The notes: generated by a model not told the origin, from the letters alone. Shown: positions 44,707-54,216, counted from the stretch's first letter. The stretch: 64,000 nucleotides of DNA from Flavobacterium sp. (GCF_024305175.1 NZ_JAMWYY010000001.1:62001-126000), one strand, 5' to 3'. Made by a program: numbers and translations.

Positions 44707-45675
44707 ATGAAGCCGATTTTAAAGTTATACCGTGGCTATGCAAACGAACAGGAACTGATTGTTTTTGGACATGTTTTTAAGCCCAATACTGCCAATGACT
44801 ATGAGTTTGAGAAAAGGCGTTTTAAAAATGCCCGCTCAATAATCAGGATGTTTATGGTAAGCACCATACCCAATGCAGATGTTTACCTTGAGCACAACGG
44901 GCAGGTTATACACACCAAGGCTTTAGCAGACGGTTATTTTAAATTCTGCATACCGCTAAAGCATGAAATAGGCCACGGCTGGACCGATTATTATGTGAGT
45001 ATATACCATAACGGCGAAGAGATACGCGAGAAAGGATCGTATATAAGGCCATTTAAAGGCGATTTAGGCTTCATTTCTGATATTGACGACACTTTCCTTG
45101 TCTCACATACCCGAAACTTCTTTAAAAAGCTTTATATACTGTTATGGAAAAACGTAAACGACAGGCGGCTGTTTGAAGGTGTGGTTCCGCATTACCAGGC
45201 ACTAAGCACCGCAGGGAGGAACAACAAAGAAGAGCGGAATGCTTTTTTTTATGTATCGAGCAGCGAGTGGAACCTGTACAGCTTCATTGTAAAATTCACT
45301 AAAATACACGAACTGCCCAGGGCGGTTATGCTTCTTAAGGATATAAAGACCAGCCTTGCCGATTTTTTAGTGACAGGGCGCGGCAACCACAACCATAAAT
45401 TTGACAAGATAAAGCACATACTGGAATTTTATCCCCATTTAAAATATACCCTGCTGGGCGATGACAGCCAGCACGACCCTTACTTGTATGAGAACATTTG
45501 TAAAATTTTCCCACAAACCGTTATAGCAGTGTATATAAGGCAGACAGGGCACAGCAAAAAACCGAAAGCTGTTACCGCGCTGCAAAACATAGAGTCGCTA
45601 AACATTGCTGTTTGCTATTTTAAGGAGAGTAATGAGGCTATTGAGCACTCCCGAAAAATAGGGATAGTTTCTTAA
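44707..45675 (+). CDS. App1-family phosphatidate phosphatase (DUF2183)
   Basis: This 322-residue protein has an N-terminal beta domain (LYRGYANEQELIVFGHVFKP) followed by a HAD-like phosphatase domain. The catalytic DxDxT motif appears as GFISDIDDTFLVSHTRNFF; further motifs are YVSSSEWNLYSF and KYTLLGDDSQHDPYLYENI. App1 family enzymes remove phosphate from phosphatidate. It lies back to back with a lipid kinase that would do the reverse reaction. Confidence 0.87.
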   Translation: MKPILKLYRGYANEQELIVFGHVFKPNTANDYEFEKRRFKNARSIIRMFMVSTIPNADVYLEHNGQVIHTKALADGYFKFCIPLKHEIGHGWTDYYVSIYHNGEEIREKGSYIRPFKGDLGFISDIDDTFLVSHTRNFFKKLYILLWKNVNDRRLFEGVVPHYQALSTAGRNNKEERNAFFYVSSSEWNLYSFIVKFTKIHELPRAVMLLKDIKTSLADFLVTGRGNHNHKFDKIKHILEFYPHLKYTLLGDDSQHDPYLYENICKIFPQTVIAVYIRQTGHSKKPKAVTALQNIESLNIAVCYFKESNEAIEHSRKIGIVS

Positions 45676-45751
45676 AATTTAGTTATAACCGCACGGCGTG
45701 TAAACCTAATTGTTTAATTTAGGAAATATTAACCATAAAGAACCTATAACT

Positions 45752-46045
45752 ATGAGAAAAATGATGATGCTTTCGGGAGCTTTGGCAGCGTTACTGCTGG
45801 CATCCTGTAAGGATAAAAAAGAAGAGCCGGAAATGCCTGCTACACCACCACCGGTAGAAAACCCGGCACCGCCTGCAACGCCCGAACCTACTGTTAACAC
45901 CACCGTTCCTGCAGAAGAAAATAATGACGGAACATCGGTAAACATTAACGAAGATGGTGTTAGCGTGCAAAACAAGGACGGCGATAAAGAAAATAATGTC
46001 ACTATTTCACGTGACAAGAAAGAAATCCAGATAAAGACGGATTAA
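45752..46045 (+). CDS. Small proline/acidic lipoprotein
   Basis: This 97-residue protein starts at the ATG at 45752 (MRKMMMLSGALAALLLASCK). Cys19 is the lipidation site, followed by KDKKEEPEM, which resembles the Lys/acidic surface-export signal described in related bacteria. The mature part is a Pro-rich linker (ATPPPVENPAPPATPEPTV) and an Asn/Asp-rich tail with VSVQNKDGDKENNVTISRDK. No family recognised. A strong terminator follows. Confidence 0.65.
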   Translation: MRKMMMLSGALAALLLASCKDKKEEPEMPATPPPVENPAPPATPEPTVNTTVPAEENNDGTSVNINEDGVSVQNKDGDKENNVTISRDKKEIQIKTD

Positions 46046-46052
46046 AAATATG

Positions 46053-46097
46053 GAGTTGCCTCAGGAAGTAATTAAACCTTGAGGCAACTCTTTTTTT
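46053..46097 (+). terminator. Bidirectional terminator between the small lipoprotein and the ABC-F gene
   Basis: GAGTTGCCTCA / TGAGGCAACTC (11 bp, with two further GC pairs across a bulge) and seven T residues form an intrinsic terminator. Its T-run overlaps the stop codon of the converging ABC-F gene. On the other strand a TATTTTTAAT follows, so it probably works in both directions. Confidence 0.9.
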
Positions 46098-48009
46098 ATG
46101 CCTGCTCCAGTTCTTCCTGAACCTGCTCCCACTCTTCCAGCAGGGTATCAAGTTCTTTCTTTTTATTTTCATAAGCCGTAAAAAATGCGGCATCTGCCAT
46201 CAGCTTTTCATAATCTGCCGCAAGGCGTTTATCATCATGCCGAATGTCATTCTCCAAGCTTTGTATCTGGCTCTCTATCTTAGACAACCTGTTTTGAAGC
46301 GTTTTATTTTTTTTCTGCTCTTCATAGGTAAGTTGCGGCTTTGCCTGCTTTTGGGCTTTATCCTCCTTAACCACGTCACGCTTTTCCACATCGCGCATGT
46401 TCTGCATGTTGCGCTGCTCAAGGTAAAAATTAATATCGCCTAGATACTCCCTTATCTTGTGGTCTTTAAACTCATAAACAATATTACTTAGCCCCTGCAG
46501 GAAATCCCTGTCGTGCGATACCAGCAGCAAAGTGCCCTCAAATTTGTTAAGTGCGGCTTTTAAAACGTTTTTAGACTTTATATCGAGGTGGTTGGTAGGT
46601 TCGTCCATCACAAGCACATTTATAGGCTGTAACAGCAGCTTACAAAGCGCAAGGCGGTTTCTTTCGCCACCTGAAAGTACCTTAACTTTTTTCTCTACAT
46701 CATCTCCCCTGAAAAGGAAAGCGCCCAGCATATCCCTTACCTTGCTGCGGTTACTATCGTTAGCTGCGTTTGTCATAGTATCTAACAGGGTTATTTCACC
46801 ATCCAGGTACTCGGCCTGGTTTTGTGCAAAATAACCAAGCTGAACATTATGCCCCAGCTTAATTGTACCTGTGTAGTCTATATCGCCTGTAATTGCCTTA
46901 ATTAAGGTAGACTTACCCTGCCCGTTCTGGCCCACAAAAGCTATTTTACTGCCTCGCTCTACAAGCAGGTCGATATCTCTTAAAATGGTTTTATCACCAT
47001 ACTTTTTGGTAACATTTTCTGCCTCTACAACAACCCGCCCGGGAGTAACAGAAACCGGGAACGATATATTCATTACAGAATTATCATCTTCATCTACCTC
47101 TATACGTTCAACCTTATCAAGCTTTTTAATGAGTGACTGTGCCATTGAGGCTTTAGATGCCTTCGCCCTGAACTTTTCGATGAGCTTCTCTGTATGCTCT
47201 ATCATTTTTTCCTGGTTCTTTTGTGTGGCAAGCTGCTTTTCCCTTATTTCATCGCGCAACTCAAGGTATTGCGAATAGGGTTTGGGGAAGTCATATATTT
47301 TTCCGAGTGATATTTCTATCGTGCGGTTGGTAACATTATCAAGAAACATTTTATCGTGCGATACGATTATCACAACACCGGGATAACCCTTAAGGAAATT
47401 CTCCAGCCAGATGATACTTTCTATATCAAGGTGGTTGGTAGGCTCATCCAGCAACAGCACATCGTTAGACTGTAAAAGTAACTTGGCAAGTTCTATACGC
47501 ATGCGCCATCCACCCGAAAAAGTATCGGTAAGTTTGGTAAAATCTTCGCGCTTAAAACCAAGTCCTAATAGTATCTTCTCGGTGTCACCCACATAGTTAT
47601 AGCCGCCAAGTATTTCATAATGATGCGTTACATCGCTAAGGTCTTCTATAAGTTTGCTGTACTCTTCGCTTTCATAATCGGTACGGGTAGCAAGCTGGTG
47701 GTTTATGTCTTCTATGCGGCTTTCAGCCCTCTTAATTTCTTCAAAAGCCTGATAAGCCTCATCAAGCACGGTGCGTCCTTTTACAAAATCAATATCCTGT
47801 TTCAGGAAACCAATCTTAACCTCCTTTTCGGTAGCAATAGTACCGCTGTCGGGTGCAATTTCCTTTGAGAGTATTTTAAGCATGGTAGATTTTCCTGCAC
47901 CGTTCTTGCCCACAAGGCCTACCCTGTCGCCTGCCCCGAGCCTGAAAGTTACTTCTTCAAAAAGGTAAGTGCCACCAAATGAAACCGATAGATTATGTAT
48001 GTTCAGCAT
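46096..48009 (-). CDS. ABC-F family ATPase
   Basis: Soluble twin-ATPase protein of 637 residues that acts on ribosomes. First domain: Walker A GLVGKNGAGKSTMLK, signature DTFSGGWRMRIELAK, Walker B VLLLDEPTNHLD. Second domain: AFVGQNGQGKSTLIK, LSGGERNRLALCK and VLVMDEPTNHLD. The linker between them (about 240-310) has the basic helical P-site-targeting character, and the C-terminus is a charged coiled coil (LSKIESQIQSLENDIRHDD). It resembles the Uup/YdiF-like group. No drug-resistance role can be claimed. Confidence 0.93.
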   Translation of the reverse strand: MLNIHNLSVSFGGTYLFEEVTFRLGAGDRVGLVGKNGAGKSTMLKILSKEIAPDSGTIATEKEVKIGFLKQDIDFVKGRTVLDEAYQAFEEIKRAESRIEDINHQLATRTDYESEEYSKLIEDLSDVTHHYEILGGYNYVGDTEKILLGLGFKREDFTKLTDTFSGGWRMRIELAKLLLQSNDVLLLDEPTNHLDIESIIWLENFLKGYPGVVIIVSHDKMFLDNVTNRTIEISLGKIYDFPKPYSQYLELRDEIREKQLATQKNQEKMIEHTEKLIEKFRAKASKASMAQSLIKKLDKVERIEVDEDDNSVMNISFPVSVTPGRVVVEAENVTKKYGDKTILRDIDLLVERGSKIAFVGQNGQGKSTLIKAITGDIDYTGTIKLGHNVQLGYFAQNQAEYLDGEITLLDTMTNAANDSNRSKVRDMLGAFLFRGDDVEKKVKVLSGGERNRLALCKLLLQPINVLVMDEPTNHLDIKSKNVLKAALNKFEGTLLLVSHDRDFLQGLSNIVYEFKDHKIREYLGDINFYLEQRNMQNMRDVEKRDVVKEDKAQKQAKPQLTYEEQKKNKTLQNRLSKIESQIQSLENDIRHDDKRLAADYEKLMADAAFFTAYENKKKELDTLLEEWEQVQEELEQA

Positions 48010-48062
48010 TATGATTGTCCTATTAAAAGCGTAAATTTGAGGATATAAATTTCAATTTGCAA

Positions 48063-48455
48063 ATGTTTAAAAAAGGATCTAAACTCTATAGTATTTTAAC
48101 AGGAACCTGCCCGCGCTGCCAACAGGAAAGTATGTACATAGAAAAAAATCCGTACTACCTGAGCAAAGTGTATAAAATGCATGACAATTGCAGCCACTGC
48201 GGACTTCATTATAAAATAGAGCCTTCCTTCTTTTACGGAGCTATGTATGTAAGCTATGGGCTTGGTGTAGCCTTCAGCGTTGCAGCATTTGTTATTGCTT
48301 ATGTTCTTATTGGCACAAGCCTTAAAACATCTTTCTTTGCCATTATAGGTACCCTTGTAGTCTTTATGCCTGTTATAATGCGGCTAAGCCGCAATATCTG
48401 GATCAATTTCTTTATAAGCTACCGTAAAGATGCAGATAAAAAAACTAAACCTTAA
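48063..48455 (+). CDS. DUF983 membrane protein
   Basis: This 130-residue protein starts at the ATG at 48063 (MFKKGSKLYSILTGTCPRCQ). Two CxxC pairs (TCPRC and NCSHC) form a probable zinc ribbon in the cytoplasmic N-terminus, followed by two transmembrane helices (GVAFSVAAFVIAYVLIG, FFAIIGTLVVFMPVIMRL). This matches DUF983. It is divergent from the ABC-F gene, and its last 11 bases overlap the end of the converging FAD oxidoreductase gene. Confidence 0.85.
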   Translation: MFKKGSKLYSILTGTCPRCQQESMYIEKNPYYLSKVYKMHDNCSHCGLHYKIEPSFFYGAMYVSYGLGVAFSVAAFVIAYVLIGTSLKTSFFAIIGTLVVFMPVIMRLSRNIWINFFISYRKDADKKTKP

Positions 48456-49485
48456 AACGGCTTAAGTTAACTTCTTTAGGTATGGGTACGGCATTTTCTA
48501 TACTGTCAAACAAATGCTTTGCCATTGGCGGGCCCAACATAACACCACGTGTGCCTAAGCCGTTAAGCAAATGTATGTTATTGTATTTATGGTGTGTACC
48601 CACCAAAGGTTTTCTGTCGGTAACAGTTGGGCGTATTCCCGCAGTCTGTCCTATAATTTCATACGGGCAGGCAATAAGTTCTTCCAGTTTTTCAACAAGT
48701 TCAGCGCGCGCCTTTTCGGTTGGTACAGTAGTTTTGTCTTCCCATTCATACGTCGCACCAACTTTATAAATATCGTTACCGAGGGGTATCATAAATACAT
48801 TCCCCTTTGCAATAATATCAAGATTAAGGCCGGGAGCCTTTATCAACAGCAATTCTCCTTTTGTACCGTTAAGCGGCAGATAATTAAAGTACGGATTATT
48901 TCTAAGCCCGAAACCTTCGGCAAAAACTATATGCCTGGCCTCAATACCTTTATAGCTAACGCTGTTTGGATTTAACTTTAATTCAGAGTAATCAAAATTT
49001 TCAACCGACAGCTTTGATTGCTCTGCCAAAAAGTTATAATATTTTTTTAAGAATAAGACAGTATCCATATAACCTGTACCGATAACCCTGCCAAAACCAT
49101 AAGGCGCCGGGAGGCCATTATAGGTTGTATGCTTTACATCTGTATCAAGAAAAGGTTCTAATGCCGGCTTGTCTGCCGCCTGAAACCAGTTGTTCTGTTC
49201 TTCTACAGAAGCAAACTTTCGGTAAACCGGAATATCATGCATGAAAGAAACACCAAGCCTTTGCCCTATATACCTGTAAAACGGCATAATGAATTGCATG
49301 TGAGCAGCGGCATCCATAGGCAAATTGAGGCGCTTTAAAATTACAGGGTTATAAACACCACCCGCAACCGTTGTGGCACCACCGGATGTTTGAGTAATCA
49401 CTACAAACTCTTTATTATTTAAAAAACAGGTTTCAGCAAAACTGATCCCGGCAAGGCCACCGCCAACTATGATAAAATCTTTCAT
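48445..49485 (-). CDS. FAD-dependent oxidoreductase (DadA/DAO-like)
   Basis: This 346-residue flavoprotein has the FAD-binding motif MKDFIIVGGGLAGISFAETC at the N-terminus and the second FAD region GQTAGIRPTVTDRKPLVGTH with GLGTRGVMLGPPMAKHL at the C-terminus. It falls in the D-amino acid oxidase/glycine oxidase-like superfamily. The substrate is not evident. It lies downstream of gldN, separated from it by a strong terminator, so it is not part of the gld operon. Confidence 0.85.
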   Translation of the reverse strand: MKDFIIVGGGLAGISFAETCFLNNKEFVVITQTSGGATTVAGGVYNPVILKRLNLPMDAAAHMQFIMPFYRYIGQRLGVSFMHDIPVYRKFASVEEQNNWFQAADKPALEPFLDTDVKHTTYNGLPAPYGFGRVIGTGYMDTVLFLKKYYNFLAEQSKLSVENFDYSELKLNPNSVSYKGIEARHIVFAEGFGLRNNPYFNYLPLNGTKGELLLIKAPGLNLDIIAKGNVFMIPLGNDIYKVGATYEWEDKTTVPTEKARAELVEKLEELIACPYEIIGQTAGIRPTVTDRKPLVGTHHKYNNIHLLNGLGTRGVMLGPPMAKHLFDSIENAVPIPKEVNLSRFKV

Positions 49486-49498
49486 GGGTACAAAAATA

Positions 49499-49528
49499 AA
49501 AAACTCTTACCTCGCGGTAAGAGTTTTT
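49499..49528 (-). terminator. Intrinsic terminator of the gldKLMN operon
   Basis: AAAAACTCTTACC and GGTAAGAGTTTTT form a perfect 13-bp stem with a TCGC loop, ending in T-runs. It lies 20 bases past the gldN stop and closes the gld operon. Confidence 0.93.
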
Positions 49529-49547
49529 GTAGTATTATGAAGAATTA

Positions 49548-50474
49548 TTAATAATTCCACATGTCTTGTTCAAAGTTGCGTATCTTATCTTTAATACGCT
49601 CAGACTCTAACAACTGCATTTGTGCGTTGTCTTTAAGGTATTCCTTAATAAGCCTGTCACCATAAACGTTTTCCTCTTTATAAATTACAGCACTAAAGCG
49701 CCTTGAGTTTAACAGGTGGTCAAAAGTAATAGGCATTGCAGAGTTTTTCTCGTTAAATGCTTTGTGGCGGTGCAGCACATCCCTCGCTCCCGGGTAAAAC
49801 ACCCAAAAAAGCTCGATAGGTTCAGCAGTATCACCCATACGCATTTTACTAAGAGCATCTACAGCAAGCGGGCAAATACCCAAAATCCTGTACTTAAGTT
49901 CGCCCTGCCTCTTATCAAAATACCACGTACCAACAATATTGTAAGCAGCAACGTCATTAGCGGTTACTTCCTGAGTATCAAAATGCTCAGCAGTAAGTAC
50001 GCCTTTAGCTTTAAGTGCCTCTTCAGTTTCTCCCGGATAACGGTTAAGAACTTCAACACCATAGCTGTTTAGCATGCTAACGTAAAAGTTAGACTGTATC
50101 TCTTCAAGGGTTTTCTTTTGTGTAAAATAAGAATCAGCATACACTTCTGTAAGCGTACTGTCTTTTATAGCTGTAATAAGAACGTTGAAAAGCGATTTCC
50201 TGTCGTCTCCAATATTCTCTTCAACCGGGAAAAGAAGCGGGAAGTTAATCCTTTGGTTAAGGTCTATTGTCTCCCAAACTTTTTTGGCGAACAAAACATC
50301 CCTGTCACCCACGTAGCCGTATGGCAGCGGGTTATCATTATCCAACATTTCCTGCTCTGCAGTTTTTTGTCCGATCTCATCCGGCGTTTTAGCGTTTAGC
50401 AGGTTAGATTGTGCTGTAGCAGAACCTACACCAGCCAAAAACAATGCCGCTAATAAAAAACTTTTGCTATTCAT
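49548..50474 (-). CDS. gldN: Gliding motility / type IX secretion protein GldN
   Basis: Periplasmic component that forms the outer-membrane ring with the GldK lipoprotein. It has 308 residues with a signal peptide (LLAALFLAGVGSATAQ), then YGYVGDRDVLFAKKVWETID and PLLFPVEENIGDDRKSLFNV, both typical of GldN/PorN. In Flavobacterium johnsoniae a paralogue gldO follows gldN; here the next gene is unrelated. The gene ends just before a strong terminator and follows gldM by 42 bases. Confidence 0.95.
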   Translation of the reverse strand: MNSKSFLLAALFLAGVGSATAQSNLLNAKTPDEIGQKTAEQEMLDNDNPLPYGYVGDRDVLFAKKVWETIDLNQRINFPLLFPVEENIGDDRKSLFNVLITAIKDSTLTEVYADSYFTQKKTLEEIQSNFYVSMLNSYGVEVLNRYPGETEEALKAKGVLTAEHFDTQEVTANDVAAYNIVGTWYFDKRQGELKYRILGICPLAVDALSKMRMGDTAEPIELFWVFYPGARDVLHRHKAFNEKNSAMPITFDHLLNSRRFSAVIYKEENVYGDRLIKEYLKDNAQMQLLESERIKDKIRNFEQDMWNY

Positions 50475-50516
50475 ATCTCTTTGTTCTATAAAAGAAAAAA
50501 CGTTCTTTTAATTATA

Positions 50517-52076
50517 TTATTGTACTTCCCAAAGGAAAGGTGTAGAATCTTTAATCCTGTAAGTACTGTTACCAACAAGCTTAGTTTTGATTGCAGTAAT
50601 AGTAATTACATCACCTCTTTTGGCTTTGTTAATGGCAGCCTGAGCCCTTGCATCAAACCTGTCTCCCTGAACAATCATACCTGCATTACCAGGAACGTAA
50701 AGCTCGAAAGAAACAACCTGAACATTAAGATCATAAACGAAATCAGGGAAAGTAACATTTACTGTTGATACTGCTAAGTCAGCTGCACGGCCTTTAGATG
50801 AATTGGTTTTACCCCTAAGAGTTGCAGTTGGCTGAGGAATATCCCTAACCTTAAATACTTTCTTAGAAGAAACAGAAGTACCGTCAGGAAGCTTACCGGT
50901 TACGCTGATAGTTGCTTCAGTACCTGATACACCTGTAACATTCCAGTTATATTTTCCTGTGCCACCAGCTTTATTTAAGCCCGGTGCAGAAGCAGTAACG
51001 TTATTATCAGATATACCTGCAAATGAAATTGTCATTGGGTTTTCAACACCACGGTAAACAGAGTTCATTTTGTCGGCTGATATAGTAGCTTCGTTAGGAC
51101 GAGGAACTACTACATAAGTACCTTCAAAAGGAAGTGGCACCTGCTTGCCGTCTTCAATAAAGTTAAACTTACCTGCTATTTTTTGTTCACCTATAGAACC
51201 GGCGCTAAGCTCAATTACTGCCTGGCCTGTAGCAGGGTCAATTTTACCAGGACCTTCAAAAGATACAGGCTTAGTGTTTTCGTCATACCTACCAAGTACA
51301 ACTTTACCTGTAACTTTCTCACCCTGGAAGTAAGCATTCTTATCAAGGATAACAATAGCTTTATACTTATTTAGTGATGTAGCTTCGATAGCTGCTTTAC
51401 CAAGTGCAATGTTATAAACATTAGCCTCTATAACTTTAACACTGTTCTGCATAGCTGTTAGCTTCGTTAAAGAAGCAATTGCAGGGAAGCCTTTAAAGTG
51501 GTAATCAAGATAGTTTTTCTTTACGCCTTCACCATCTGTAACTTCAGAAGTATCAAATTTGCTGTTAAGTTCTTTGATAATAGCATTATACTTAATATCA
51601 TTACCAATAGCAGCTTTCATGTCATTTTTATACTTCTCCATAGTAGCGATGATTTCTTTTCCTTTAGGAGAAAGCCCGTCACCTTCAAACCACTTCTCAT
51701 CGATCATATCACCTTTGTCCATTGCCTCATAAGGAAGTTTCATAACACCGTTAACATCTTCCTTCTCAAACTGGCTTGTAACATCAGCTTTAAGTTTTTC
51801 TATGTAAGCATAAAACTGGCTAGAAATACCTTTAATTTTTTCAGACACCTGCTTCGCCGCTACGAAAGACTGGTTTTCGGCTGCCTTTGCTGCAAGTGCT
51901 TCATAAAGGGCTTCGTTGTTTTTAGTAGCCTGAGTATTTGCTTCCTCAAACTGTTCGTTCATAAGTCCGAAAGCGGATAGTACCTCTTTCGACATATTTA
52001 GTGCAAGCATTGCGATGAAAACCAGATACATCAGGTTAATCATCTTTTGCCTTGGGGTTAATTTTCCTCCTGCCAT
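50517..52076 (-). CDS. gldM: Type IX secretion motor protein GldM
   Basis: Inner-membrane motor subunit whose periplasmic stalk reaches the outer-membrane ring. It has 519 residues. The N-terminus MAGGKLTPRQKMINLMYLVF leads into the single transmembrane helix (LMYLVFIAMLALNMSKEVLS), followed by a helical first domain and several beta domains, as known for GldM D1-D4. It starts 49 bases after gldL, with which it forms the proton-driven motor. Confidence 0.96.
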   Translation of the reverse strand: MAGGKLTPRQKMINLMYLVFIAMLALNMSKEVLSAFGLMNEQFEEANTQATKNNEALYEALAAKAAENQSFVAAKQVSEKIKGISSQFYAYIEKLKADVTSQFEKEDVNGVMKLPYEAMDKGDMIDEKWFEGDGLSPKGKEIIATMEKYKNDMKAAIGNDIKYNAIIKELNSKFDTSEVTDGEGVKKNYLDYHFKGFPAIASLTKLTAMQNSVKVIEANVYNIALGKAAIEATSLNKYKAIVILDKNAYFQGEKVTGKVVLGRYDENTKPVSFEGPGKIDPATGQAVIELSAGSIGEQKIAGKFNFIEDGKQVPLPFEGTYVVVPRPNEATISADKMNSVYRGVENPMTISFAGISDNNVTASAPGLNKAGGTGKYNWNVTGVSGTEATISVTGKLPDGTSVSSKKVFKVRDIPQPTATLRGKTNSSKGRAADLAVSTVNVTFPDFVYDLNVQVVSFELYVPGNAGMIVQGDRFDARAQAAINKAKRGDVITITAIKTKLVGNSTYRIKDSTPFLWEVQ

Positions 52077-52125
52077 TTCTAATTAGTCTCTTGTTTTTAT
52101 AAAGTTAGTCAAAGTAAGACCCTAA

Positions 52126-52758
52126 TTAGGCCCTGTTACCCATTGCAGAAAGCATACCGCCGTAAACATTGTTTAACGCAGATATGTTCTTAGTCATAGC
52201 AGCCATCTCCTGTTGTAGCTTGGCAGCGTTCTCTGCAATATCCCTGTTAGCTTCAGCATTACGGCTTGCGCTTTCAAGTTGCACTTTATAAAGGCTGTTC
52301 AGAGACTCCATCTGAGCGGCAGCCATAGACATTTCTTCGCTGTATTTTTTCTGAGAAGCAATAGAGTCAACTGTTGGAGATATACCTTTAGCAGCAGATT
52401 CAAAGTTTTTGATACTGTTACCAAGGCTTGCCATAAGCTCACCGTCAATTTTAGCTTCTTTAAGTAGGTTGTCAAGTTTTTGAGAAAGCAGGCCTTGCGC
52501 TTCAGCAGGGTTTTCTTTCTTAGCATCTTTTTTCTTAGCATCGCCACCCGCAAGTTCAGGATAAACCAACGACCAGTCCAACTCTTTTTCTACCGGGTCA
52601 AACGCAGAAAGACCAAATATAAGAGCTTCAGTACTAAGACCAACTATAAGCATCAAACTAGCACCTGGCCAGTGCATAAGTTTAAATAATGCTCCGATAA
52701 TTACAACCGCTGCCCCCATACCATAGGCAAAATTCATAACTTTTTTAGGTAGTGCCAT
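52126..52758 (-). CDS. gldL: Type IX secretion motor protein GldL
   Basis: Inner-membrane partner of GldM. It has 210 residues with two transmembrane helices (MNFAYGMGAAVVIIGALFKL and LMLIVGLSTEALIFGLSAF). Glu44 in the second helix lies where the essential membrane glutamate of F. johnsoniae GldL is found. The intervening loop (MHWPGAS) is short. A long cytoplasmic coiled-coil tail follows (MAAAQMESLNSLYKVQLESA). It lies 72 bases after gldK. Confidence 0.96.
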   Translation of the reverse strand: MALPKKVMNFAYGMGAAVVIIGALFKLMHWPGASLMLIVGLSTEALIFGLSAFDPVEKELDWSLVYPELAGGDAKKKDAKKENPAEAQGLLSQKLDNLLKEAKIDGELMASLGNSIKNFESAAKGISPTVDSIASQKKYSEEMSMAAAQMESLNSLYKVQLESASRNAEANRDIAENAAKLQQEMAAMTKNISALNNVYGGMLSAMGNRA

Positions 52759-52830
52759 AATGAAATAATTTTAGTTTTTAGTTAAGTTAAATTTAATTTA
52801 AATATTCAAAAAAATAGAGTTGGTTAAAAT

Positions 52831-54216
52831 TTATTGATTACCTGTGTTTTGAGTACCCATGTAATCCTGAACGGTCCTGAAACCTATGTAGCTCCTTGAA
52901 GAGTCGGCATATTCCCAGTCCCTTGTACTTACCTGAAGGAAGTAAGCAACATCTTTCCATGAACCGCCACGTGTTACCTTACGTTTATTAGAAGGATCCG
53001 GAGCGTTAGGGTTCATAGTAGAAACATATTCATAAGAAGCTGCATCGTATGATGAATCTGTCCACTCCGCCACGTTACCTGACATGTTATACAGGTTAAA
53101 TTCATTCGGATCGAAAGATTCAGCTTCAACAGTATAAAGTGCACCGTCGGCAGCATAGTCACCTCTGTTAGGCTTAAAGTTGGCAAGGAAACAACCCCTG
53201 TCATTTTTAGCATAAGGCCCACCCCAAGGGTATGTAGCAGATTGTAATCCGCCCCTTGCAGCATATTCCCATTCTGCTTCAGTTGGTAAACGGAAAGAGT
53301 TCACGTACTGCCTTCCTTTACTTTTCTGGTAAGCATTTTTATAAAGAGTCCTCCATGCACAGAACGCCTTAGCCTGACCCCAGGTAACACCCACTACAGG
53401 ATATTCTCCGTAAGCATCATGCCAAAAATAGTCATTGTGCATTGGTTCATTATATGAATAAGAAAAGTCTTTAATCCACACTGTAGTATCAGGGTATACC
53501 TCTACCTGCTCGTGTTTCATATACTTACTCCTCTTGCTTCTTGTATTTTTAGACTTATCTTTTGCAGCAGCATCAATATCCATCCATGAATACCTGAACT
53601 TAAGCTTAGAAACATCCACAGTCCTTAAACCGTTGTAAGATTCTGAAGCAGGCAGGTACATAGAGTCCATAACCTCAACATAGTACTCATCCGGATATTC
53701 CTGCGGATCATCGATAAGATTCACATCATGGTTTAGCTTCCTGCCAACATAAGGGTCGTTAGGATCCATACCTATACTATAGTAATTCTCATACATATAC
53801 TTGTCGTATGGAGACTGCTCTTCACCTTCTGCTACCTGATCTAAAAAAGCATACTCGCCTATGCCGCCTTCACCTCCGGGCTTCATTCCCATTTCATCCG
53901 CAAGGATTGCAAGCCTTGTCCTGATAATAGAGTCTTTAACCCATTCTACAAACTGGCGGTATTCACTGTTTGTAATCTCTGTTTCGTCCATATAAAAAGA
54001 ACGCACAGTTACAGTCTTAGTAGGAGCATCCTGCACATTAGCTAAATCGTCATCAGATTTACCCATAATGTAAGCGCCGCCCGGAACTAAGGTCATACCA
54101 TAAGGTTGCTCTGGCCTCCAGTTTTTTCCTTTAACACCTACCAGCTCCCCCCGGTCACTGGAACCACAGCTGATTAATAATGATAAAGTTGCTGTTAATG
54201 CAATGAACTTCTTCAT
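52831..54216 (-). CDS. gldK: Gliding motility / type IX secretion lipoprotein GldK
   Basis: Outer-membrane lipoprotein with a formylglycine-generating-enzyme-like fold. It has 461 residues, with lipid site Cys17 in LLISCGSSDRGE. FGE-type features are visible: MTLVPGGAYIMGKSDDD, SFYMDETEITNSEYRQFVEW, FRLPTEAEWEYAARGG and GGSWKDVAYFLQVSTRDWEY. It is the first gene of gldKLMN and has a probable promoter at 54255-54285. The arginase-like gene and topA lie upstream in the same orientation. Confidence 0.96.
   Translation of the reverse strand: MKKFIALTATLSLLISCGSSDRGELVGVKGKNWRPEQPYGMTLVPGGAYIMGKSDDDLANVQDAPTKTVTVRSFYMDETEITNSEYRQFVEWVKDSIIRTRLAILADEMGMKPGGEGGIGEYAFLDQVAEGEEQSPYDKYMYENYYSIGMDPNDPYVGRKLNHDVNLIDDPQEYPDEYYVEVMDSMYLPASESYNGLRTVDVSKLKFRYSWMDIDAAAKDKSKNTRSKRSKYMKHEQVEVYPDTTVWIKDFSYSYNEPMHNDYFWHDAYGEYPVVGVTWGQAKAFCAWRTLYKNAYQKSKGRQYVNSFRLPTEAEWEYAARGGLQSATYPWGGPYAKNDRGCFLANFKPNRGDYAADGALYTVEAESFDPNEFNLYNMSGNVAEWTDSSYDAASYEYVSTMNPNAPDPSNKRKVTRGGSWKDVAYFLQVSTRDWEYADSSRSYIGFRTVQDYMGTQNTGNQ

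Noticed and set aside
46096..48009. ABC-F protein as an antibiotic-resistance determinant
   Set aside because: The sequence is of the general Uup/YdiF-like housekeeping type with a C-terminal coiled coil, it lies among conserved genes, and nothing marks it as a resistance subtype.
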